DNA of 64,000 bases from Ralstonia sp. 25mfcol4.1 (GTDB lineage: Bacteria; Pseudomonadota; Gammaproteobacteria; Burkholderiales; Burkholderiaceae), in NCBI RefSeq assembly GCF_900104095.1, contig NZ_FNJO01000004.1, forward strand, positions 310,001-374,000. Reading direction: 5' to 3'. Numbering within the stretch: position 1 is the stretch's first letter; each line of letters starts with the position of its first letter. The translations under genes were made by a program, and so were the position numbers. Shown here piece after piece: positions 47,438 to 53,793 of the stretch. A model generated the notes under the pieces. The model made no database searches. It saw only the letters and a program-made list of their open reading frames with translations, and was not told the origin of the DNA.

Positions 47438-48604
47438 ATGGACAGACGCGCATTCCTGCGGCTGGGTGCCGCAGTACCGGTTTCCATAGGCGCGGGCGTC
47501 GGCCCGGCATTCTCCGCCCCCTCCTCAGCCCCCTCCTCCCCCGCCGATCCGTATCCGGCCTCCGCCGGCTGGCGCGTCTACGAACTGACCACCGAAGTGC
47601 ACCTGCCGGCCGCCGCGGCGCCGGCCACGGTGTGGCTGCCCGTCCCCGCCCCGAACCTCGGCGACTATCAGCACACCGTATCGAACGAATGGATCGCACC
47701 CGGCGCGCGGGCCCGGGCAGCGCGCACCGGGCGCTACGGCGTGGACATGCTGGTCATCGACTGGCCCACCGCCACGCACGGCGCACCGCTGTCGGCGCGG
47801 CTCACCAGCACCGTGGCGCTGCGCGACCGCGATGTCGATCTTGGCACGGCACCGTCGCTCGAGTGGGCGCCGTCGGCACGGTCGGCGCGGTCGGCGCAAT
47901 CGGCTGAGTCCGCTGCGTCGCTGGCCGAGTATCGTCGGCCCACGCAGCTGATGCCCACCGATGGCATCGTGCGCGAGACAGCGCTGGGCATTACCGCCGG
48001 GCTGACCGACGACATGAGCCGCGCGCAGGCCATCTACCAGTGGGTGGTGGACCATACCTGCCGCGACGCCAGCGTACGCGGCTGCGGCACCGGCGACGTG
48101 GTGAGGATGCTGAAGACCGGCGGCGTCATGAATGGCAAGTGCGCGGACATCAACGGCCTGTTCGTGGCGTTGACGCGCGCGGTCGGCATCCCGGCGCGCG
48201 ATGCGTACGGCATCCGCGTGGACGATTCCCAGCGCGGCTTCCGCGCGCTCGGCAAGGCCGGCGACATCTCCAGGGCGCAGCATTGCCGGGCCGAGTTCCA
48301 TGCCGCGGGCTATGGATGGATTCCCGCCGATCCGGCCGATGTCCGCAAGGTGGCGCTCGAAGAGGTGCCAGGCGGCCTGCCGATGACGGACGGCAAGGTC
48401 CGGGCCGCCCGCGCGCTGCTGTTCGGCGCCTGGGAGGGCAACTGGGTCGCCTACAACCATGGCCACGACGTGCGTCTGCCCGACAGCGGCATGGCGCCGG
48501 TGCCCTTCCTGATGTATCCGCAGGCGAAGACCGTGGCGGGTACGCTGGACAGCCTCGACCCGGCCGCGTTCGGCTATCGCATCGCGTCGCGGAGGGTGGC
48601 CTGA
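47438..48604 (+). CDS. Tat-exported transglutaminase-like protein inside the sel operon
   Basis: A 388-residue protein with a twin-arginine signal (MDRRAFLRLGAAVPVSIGAG). An N-terminal beta domain (about 45-140) is followed by the transglutaminase-like fold (about 175-300). The catalytic triad is visible: Cys235 in NGKCADINGLFVALTRAVGI, His288 (or His282) in AEFHAAGYGWIP, and Asp298. GAGG lies before the ATG at 47438, chosen over an upstream in-frame ATG because it starts the Tat signal. The stop overlaps the selD start (TGATG). Residues 147-161 are a short Ser-Ala-rich repeat. A selenium role is unknown, although both this protein and the formate dehydrogenase use Tat export. Confidence 0.85.
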   Translation: MDRRAFLRLGAAVPVSIGAGVGPAFSAPSSAPSSPADPYPASAGWRVYELTTEVHLPAAAAPATVWLPVPAPNLGDYQHTVSNEWIAPGARARAARTGRYGVDMLVIDWPTATHGAPLSARLTSTVALRDRDVDLGTAPSLEWAPSARSARSAQSAESAASLAEYRRPTQLMPTDGIVRETALGITAGLTDDMSRAQAIYQWVVDHTCRDASVRGCGTGDVVRMLKTGGVMNGKCADINGLFVALTRAVGIPARDAYGIRVDDSQRGFRALGKAGDISRAQHCRAEFHAAGYGWIPADPADVRKVALEEVPGGLPMTDGKVRAARALLFGAWEGNWVAYNHGHDVRLPDSGMAPVPFLMYPQAKTVAGTLDSLDPAAFGYRIASRRVA

Positions 48605-49671
48605 TGACGACATCGATCGAACACAACGGCGGCGAAGTGCGCCTGACATCGCTGGCGCACGGCGGCGGCTGCGGCTGCAAGATCGCGCCGGGCGTGCTAG
48701 GCGACATCCTGCGCAACACCCGGCAGTTCCCGGCGCCGCCGGGGCTGCTGGTGGGCATCGAGACCAGCGATGACGCGGCGGTGTACCGGCTCAACGATAC
48801 GCAGGCGCTGGTGGCCACCACGGACTTCTTCATGCCCGTGGTGGACGACCCCTACGATTTCGGCCGCATCGCGGCCACCAATGCGATTTCCGATGTCTAT
48901 GCGATGGGCGGCACGCCAATCATGGCACTGGCGCTGGTGGGCATGCCCGTCGACAAGCTGTCGCCCGAGACCATCGGCAAGATCCTGGAAGGCGGCCAAT
49001 CGATCTGCGCCGAGGCCGGCATTCCGATTGCGGGCGGCCATTCGATCGACTCGGTCGAGCCGATCTATGGGCTGGTAGTGATGGGCCTGGTGCATCCCGA
49101 CCGCATCCGCCGCAATCGCGACGCGCAGGCCGGCGACGTGCTGGTACTGGGCAAGCCGCTGGGCGTGGGGGTCTATTCCGCCGCGATCAAGAAGGAATCG
49201 CTCGACGACTACGGCTACCGGCAGATGATCGCCAGCACCACGCAGCTCAACACACCGGGCAAGGCGCTTGGCGCGCTGGATGGCGTGCATGCGATCACCG
49301 ACGTGACCGGCTTTGGCCTGCTCGGCCATCTGCTGGAGGTTTGCCGTGGCAGCGGGCTGGGCGCCACGATCGACATGGCGCATGTGCCGCTGCTGCCCGG
49401 CGTGGCCGCGCTGGCGGAAGGGGGCGCAGTCACGGGCGCCTCGCGGCGCAACTGGGCCAGCTATGGCCATGACGTCACGGTCGATACCGGGGTGTCGCAC
49501 GTCCAGCAGGCGCTGCTGACGGACCCGCAGACCAGCGGAGGATTGCTGGTGTCTTGTGCGCCCGATGCCGTCGACGCGGTGCTGGGCATCTTCCGCAAGG
49601 AGGGATTCGGACACGCCGCCGTGGTGGGCGCGATGCATGCCGGGGCGCCGGGTGTGCGGGTGACCGCGTAA
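48604..49671 (+). CDS. selD: selenide, water dikinase (selenophosphate synthase)
   Basis: A 355-residue enzyme that makes selenophosphate from selenide and ATP, the selenium donor for SelA. The active-site region is HGGGCGCKIAPGVLG with the catalytic Cys in GGGCGCK (about residue 23), then TSDDAAVYRL, ATTDFFMPVVDDPYDFGRIA and TDPQTSGGLLVS. The ATG overlaps the transglutaminase stop. This closes the cluster of all four sel genes with their target enzyme. Confidence 0.97.
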   Translation: MTTSIEHNGGEVRLTSLAHGGGCGCKIAPGVLGDILRNTRQFPAPPGLLVGIETSDDAAVYRLNDTQALVATTDFFMPVVDDPYDFGRIAATNAISDVYAMGGTPIMALALVGMPVDKLSPETIGKILEGGQSICAEAGIPIAGGHSIDSVEPIYGLVVMGLVHPDRIRRNRDAQAGDVLVLGKPLGVGVYSAAIKKESLDDYGYRQMIASTTQLNTPGKALGALDGVHAITDVTGFGLLGHLLEVCRGSGLGATIDMAHVPLLPGVAALAEGGAVTGASRRNWASYGHDVTVDTGVSHVQQALLTDPQTSGGLLVSCAPDAVDAVLGIFRKEGFGHAAVVGAMHAGAPGVRVTA

Positions 49672-49705
49672 TCCGCGGTCGCCGTCCGACGCCCGCCGGG
49701 CCGTT

Positions 49706-50434
49706 TCAGGTCGCGTCGTGGAAGATGATGCCCAGCGTCTGCCGGTGCCCGGTGTGCAACCGGCTGACGCCATGCCGCAGATTCACGCGGTAGGTGCCCC
49801 GCGTACCGGGTACCGGCCGCTGGCTCACCGCGAACACCACGGCATCGCCCTTGCCCAGCGACACCACTTCGGCCCGCGACTGCATGCGCGGACGCTGCTC
49901 GGTCATCACGAATTCGCCGCCGGTGAAGTCCTTGCCGGGTTCGGATAGCAGAATCGCCACCTGCAGCGGAAACACGTGTTCGCCATACAGGTCCTGATGC
50001 AGACAGTTGTAATCGCCCGCCGCGTAGCGCAGCAGCAGCGGCGTGGGGCGCGACTGGCCGGCGCGATGGCAGCGGGCCAGGTAGTCGCCGTGCGCGACCG
50101 GGTAATCGGCGGCAATGCCCATGGCCGTGTTCCAGCGGTTGGCGATCGGTGCCAGATGCGGGTAGAGCCCGGTGCGCAGCGCGTCAACGGGATCGGGCAG
50201 GGGATAGGCGAAGTACTTGTACTCGCCACGGCCGAAGCCATGCCGGCGCATGTCGATACGCGAGCGGTAAAGCGCTTCATTCGGATAGAGCGCGGCCAGC
50301 GCATCGCACATCGCCGGAGAGATCAGCGCCCGGATCGCCGCGCACCCGTAGGCATCGAGATCCTGCCCGATGCCGGGCCAGTCGAGGGCGTCGATGTGGG
50401 CGCGGATGGCCGTCGATGTCTGTTCGGTCTTCAT
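49706..50434 (-). CDS. 2-oxoglutarate/Fe(II)-dependent dioxygenase
   Basis: A 242-residue cytosolic oxygenase of the prolyl-4-hydroxylase-like superfamily. Iron ligands are His146 and Asp148 in NCLHQDLYGEHVFPLQ and a distal His, probably His221 in RVNLRHGVS; an Arg a few residues on could bind 2-oxoglutarate. The substrate is unknown. The frame is open to 50494, but the ATG at 50434 (MKTEQTSTAIRAHID) starts the fold. A Fur-box-like palindrome lies 42-62 bases upstream and a Fur-family gene is encoded next door, so iron control is likely. Confidence 0.87.
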   Translation of the reverse strand: MKTEQTSTAIRAHIDALDWPGIGQDLDAYGCAAIRALISPAMCDALAALYPNEALYRSRIDMRRHGFGRGEYKYFAYPLPDPVDALRTGLYPHLAPIANRWNTAMGIAADYPVAHGDYLARCHRAGQSRPTPLLLRYAAGDYNCLHQDLYGEHVFPLQVAILLSEPGKDFTGGEFVMTEQRPRMQSRAEVVSLGKGDAVVFAVSQRPVPGTRGTYRVNLRHGVSRLHTGHRQTLGIIFHDAT

Positions 50435-50475
50435 GTCAAAACCACTCCCGAAACCAGGGACAAAAATATTCCTTG

Positions 50476-50496
50476 AAATGAGATCGATTCCCATTT
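50476..50496. promoter_or_regulatory. Fur-box-like palindrome upstream of the dioxygenase
   Basis: AAATGAGA-TCGAT-TCCCATTT is a 21-bp near-palindrome resembling the Fur consensus in its ATGAGA/TCTCAT halves. It sits in the promoter of an iron-dependent oxygenase beside a Fur-family gene. Confidence 0.45.
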
Positions 50497-50904
50497 ACTA
50501 TCCAACCACTGTCTGACGCACGGCACCGCCGGGGCGGACAGGAACAGATTGCTGGGCGTGGTAGCGATGGATCGATACGGCGCCCGATACCGTCTTTTGT
50601 GGGGACCGCTCCGACACACGGAGCGTTTGGTAGTAGCCAGCTCCAGGAAGATCGGGAAAACATCCAGACCCCGTTTTCCCGATCGCGTCATCCTGCAGCA
50701 AGCCAGGCCACCTTTTTATTCCGCGCGCCACGCAGGCACAGCGCGCCGTCCGGAGCGATGCCGCTCGTCGATCCGGCGCTTCCCGCCTGCTTCCGCCACG
50801 ATCTGGCGGAAGGTTGGCCGGCCAAGGGCGCCGGCCCCAGCTTTCCGCCGTCGATCCACCGCCTGGAGTATTAACCGTGCGTCCCAGTGGGCGCGAGCTG
50901 CCGC
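50497..50904. other. intergenic region, no convincing gene
   Basis: About 408 bases between the divergent dioxygenase and Fur-family genes. Open frames here look like shadows. It presumably holds the promoters for both genes. Confidence 0.35.
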
Positions 50905-51372
50905 ATGACTACTTCCACAGTGAACTCCGAAGCCGTACCACTCAAGCGCGCGGGCCTGAAAGCCACGTCGCCGCGCATGCACGTGCTGGAAGCGTTCCGC
51001 AATAGCGACCGTCGCCACCTCAGCGCGGAAGATGTCTATCGGATCCTGCTCGACCTCGATGTCGATGCGGGACTGTCCACCGTCTACCGCGTGCTCAACC
51101 AGCTGGTGCAGGCCAATATCCTGCTGCGCCACAGCTTCGAGTCCGACCATGCCGTGTTCGAACTCAACGAGGGCGGCCATCACGATCATCTGATCTGTAT
51201 CGCCTGCGGCGTGGTGGAGGAATTCAGCGACGAAGGCATCGAGGCGCGACAAAGGCAGGTGGCCGCCCAGAACGACTTTGTCCTGCGCGAGCACATGCTG
51301 GTGCTCTATGGCCTGTGCCCGGCCTGCCAGCAGTCGGATGTCGAGACGGCCACCGGCACCACCCGGAAGTAA
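50905..51372 (+). CDS. Fur family metalloregulator
   Basis: A 155-residue dimeric repressor. The DNA-binding domain (about 10-85) has LKRAGLKATSPRMHVLEAFR, HLSAEDVYRIL and GLSTVYRVLNQLVQANIL. The metal domain has HHDHLICIACGVVEEF for ligand binding and a structural CPAC near the C-terminus (LYGLCPACQQ). Length and motifs match Fur. It may be a second Fur copy, as a typical genome would carry another. An in-frame GTG at 50887 is an alternative start. The adjacent palindrome suggests it controls the dioxygenase gene or itself. Confidence 0.93.
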   Translation: MTTSTVNSEAVPLKRAGLKATSPRMHVLEAFRNSDRRHLSAEDVYRILLDLDVDAGLSTVYRVLNQLVQANILLRHSFESDHAVFELNEGGHHDHLICIACGVVEEFSDEGIEARQRQVAAQNDFVLREHMLVLYGLCPACQQSDVETATGTTRK

Positions 51373-51480
51373 CGCGGACGTTTCTTACACAAACACCAAG
51401 TGCCGTTACAAAGGCGTGCAATCGGTAATACGCCGGATGGGTAGAGTGGAGCCATAGCACCTCACCCACTGGTGATTACG

Positions 51481-51864
51481 ATGAACAAGCGCCCCCTGTA
51501 TCTTTCCCTCCTCGTCGCCGGCACCGCCGCGCTGGCCACTTCCACTGCCGCCATGGCGCGCGTCGATGTCGACGTGAACTTCGGCGTGCCCGTGGCACCG
51601 GCTCCGGTCGTCGTGGCGCCCGCCCCGGTCTATGTGCAGCCCCAACCCGTCTATGTGGCGCCGCCGCCTCCGCCGCCGGTGGTCTATCGCCCGGCACCGC
51701 CGGTTGTCGTTGCACCGGCACCCGCCGTGGTGATCGGCTGGCATAACGACCGATACTGGGACGGCCGCCGCTGGTATGACCGCCGCGAGTATCACGCCTG
51801 GCACGACCATGGCCGGGGCCCGGACCACTATCGCGGCGATGATCGCGGCTACTACCGTCGCTAA
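51481..51864 (+). CDS. secreted Pro/Val/Tyr-rich small protein
   Basis: A 127-residue protein. MNKRPLYLSLLVAGTAALAT followed by STAAMA is a signal peptide. The middle is a proline/valine repeat region (PVVVAPAPVYVQPQPVYVAP, PPPPPVVYRPAPPVV), and the tail (WHNDRYWDGRRWYDRREYHA then WHDHGRG) is rich in His, Asp, Arg and Tyr. Such YXXXW/WHDHG tails occur in many envelope proteins of this group, without assigned function. It is preceded by a short intergenic region after the Fur-family gene. Confidence 0.75.
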   Translation: MNKRPLYLSLLVAGTAALATSTAAMARVDVDVNFGVPVAPAPVVVAPAPVYVQPQPVYVAPPPPPPVVYRPAPPVVVAPAPAVVIGWHNDRYWDGRRWYDRREYHAWHDHGRGPDHYRGDDRGYYRR

Positions 51865-51889
51865 GCGCCGGCTATCGACCGTCGCGTCG

Positions 51890-52801
51890 TCATGACCGCG
51901 CCACGGCCGGCGCAGACGCCGGCGTGGCGGGTCGCAGCACCAGCCAGACCGCCCCGCCGATCAGCAGCATGCCGGCCGCGTGCGCCCACGACAGCGTCTC
52001 GCCCAGGAACATCCATCCCCACACGATGCCGAAAGGCGGAATCAGGAAGGTGACGGTCAGCGATCGCACCGGGCCGAGATCGGCGATCAGCCTGAAATAC
52101 AACACGTAGGCGATGGCTGTGCAGAACATGCCCAGTCCGAGCATGCCAGCCCACACACCCAGGCCGGCCGCAGGCAGCGTGTTCTCGCGGAGCAGCGCCA
52201 CCGCGCTGAAGGGCAACAGGAACAGCGTGGCACCGACCAGGCTGCCGCCCGCCACCAGCCGGCTGTCCAGCCCGCCGCGCGCCGTGATCCAGCGACGCGT
52301 CAGAAACCCGGCCAGCCCGTAACACGACGTCGCCACCAGGCACGCCAGCGCGCCCAGCAGCACATCGTGCGAGAAGACCACTGGGCCCGTGCGGGTCAGC
52401 ACCGCCACGCCCGCCAGGCCCAGCAGCACCCCCGCCGCCTTGGCACGGGTCAGCCTCTCGGCAAAGAACAGCGAGCCGATCACCGCCCCCATCAGCGGTG
52501 TCATGGCGTTGAAAATGGCCGAATAGCCAGCCGGCAGCCACAATGCGGCCACCGAATACATCACAAACGGGATGCCGGAATTGATGATCCCCAGCATGAC
52601 CACCGCTGGCCACTTGCCCTGCATGTCCCATTTCAGCCCCAGCAGGGGCAGACAGGCTGCCAGCGTCACGGCGCCAATCAGCACGCGAAAGAAGGCGGTC
52701 GGCAACGGGCCCAGCACCGGCGCGGCGATGCGGATGAACAGGAAGCTGGCGCCCCAGATGGCGGAGAGCAGCAACAGGCGAAACAGGTCGGCGAGCTTCA
52801 T
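51890..52801 (-). CDS. EamA (DMT superfamily) exporter
   Basis: A 303-residue inner-membrane protein with about ten helices in two EamA repeats, such as LLLLSAIWGASFLFIRIAAP, SGIPFVMYSVAALWLPAGYS, and LGLGMFCTAIAYVLYFRLIA with TFLIPPFGIVWGWMFLGETL. It begins MKLADLFRLLLLSAIWGASF at 52801; an open upstream extension is not part of the family. It probably exports small metabolites. It is convergent with the secreted Pro-rich gene. Confidence 0.9.
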   Translation of the reverse strand: MKLADLFRLLLLSAIWGASFLFIRIAAPVLGPLPTAFFRVLIGAVTLAACLPLLGLKWDMQGKWPAVVMLGIINSGIPFVMYSVAALWLPAGYSAIFNAMTPLMGAVIGSLFFAERLTRAKAAGVLLGLAGVAVLTRTGPVVFSHDVLLGALACLVATSCYGLAGFLTRRWITARGGLDSRLVAGGSLVGATLFLLPFSAVALLRENTLPAAGLGVWAGMLGLGMFCTAIAYVLYFRLIADLGPVRSLTVTFLIPPFGIVWGWMFLGETLSWAHAAGMLLIGGAVWLVLRPATPASAPAVARS

Positions 52802-53150
52802 CAGTTCAGTTGAGGCAATGATTGAATTCAAAGATGGCAAACCGTTGCAGAAGTGCGACAAGTGCATCACTTTCCGCCGGATCGACGCGATTTTCGCGGT
52901 GGTTCACGACGGTTATTTCAGCCCAAAACGGGGCCCGTGGCTGGCTGGAAGCGGACATGCGACACCGAGTGGGTGACCGAAGAAGTGACGACAAAGCGGC
53001 GAAATTTGGCACAAAAATGGGGCAATGGCGACGTTTGTTGCGCCTTCGCCGCAATCTCGCTTTCGAAACCCTTACGGAATCACCCCCCGGTGGTAGGGGT
53101 CACTACCACAGCGCGTGACATCGCGTATTCAGTTCCATTAAAATCTGCCC

Positions 53151-53222
53151 TGCGCCAGAGTTAATTGACCCCTCCGACGCATTCCCGACAAGCCGCCAGG
53201 CAATCCTGGCGGCTTCTTTTTT
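53151..53222 (+). ncRNA. candidate short transcript ending in a strong terminator
   Basis: In the 538-bp gap 52802-53339 no protein gene is convincing. GTGACA at 53115-53120 and TAAAAT at 53139-53144 are 18 bases apart and could start a transcript near 53151. A terminator hairpin (GCCGCCAGG 53192-53200 with CCTGGCGGC) with loop and T8 follows at 53214-53222. The transcript of about 72 nt has a CCCUCC stretch. A GTGGTAG/CTACCAC dyad lies upstream at 53090-53109. It could instead be a leader of the downstream regulator gene. Confidence 0.35.
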
Positions 53223-53339
53223 TTCTACGGTCGAGAATCACGTATCGTAGCGGCTACGGAGCGTGCAAGGGGATGGGACGCTTCGTTCACGTTGCATTCT
53301 CGCGTCAACCGCCGCCCCAGGTTTTGCGTTGCCTGCCAC

Positions 53340-53669
53340 ATGAAACGACAGTTCCTCGGCTTGCTAGCCCGCGTCTACGTCATGCAATTCGCCATGGAGG
53401 TGCCCGCCACCGTGGCCATGCTTGCAGAAATGCTCATGGAATACGGATTCCAGGTGGACATCGGCACGGTACGACCTCTGCTGCGCGCGCTGCAGATGGA
53501 AGGCTATCTCGAAAGCGTCCTGCGCGATGGCATCGGGCGCGTCTACCTGCTGACCGAACAGGGCCGCGAAGAACTCGCGAGCAGCCGGTCGCGCATCGAC
53601 GACCTGTACCGGCGCCTTCACAATCCTACGGGGGTCGGAGAACCGGCCGTCGTCACCACGAACACCTGA
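53340..53669 (+). CDS. PadR-like winged-helix protein
   Basis: A 109-residue protein: MKRQFLGLLARVYVMQFAME, then VDIGTVRPLLRALQMEGYLE and GRVYLLTEQGREELASSRSR, a compact winged helix with a C-terminal helix, matching PadR-type regulators or small HTH proteins. The ATG at 53340 is preferred to an in-frame upstream start. A terminator follows. The target is unknown. Confidence 0.75.
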   Translation: MKRQFLGLLARVYVMQFAMEVPATVAMLAEMLMEYGFQVDIGTVRPLLRALQMEGYLESVLRDGIGRVYLLTEQGREELASSRSRIDDLYRRLHNPTGVGEPAVVTTNT

Positions 53670-53691
53670 GCGCCCCCGCTCACACCGAAAA

Positions 53692-53727
53692 CCCGGCTAC
53701 GCGCGACGCGCCAGCCGGGTTTCTTTT
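53692..53727 (+). terminator. rho-independent terminator of the PadR-like gene
   Basis: ACCCGGCT (53692-53699) pairs with AGCCGGGT (53714-53721), and TTCTTTTT follows on the plus strand. Confidence 0.75.
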
Positions 53728-53793
53728 TGGCCGGAGCGTACCCGTTTCTGCGTGCATGTTTGAGTGGCGCGTGGCGTGGCACGTTTGTGCCAC

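Noticed and set aside
52822-53164. Small plus-strand open frames in the gap after the EamA gene
   Set aside because: Overlapping frames with no ribosome site or conserved pattern; composition looks non-coding.
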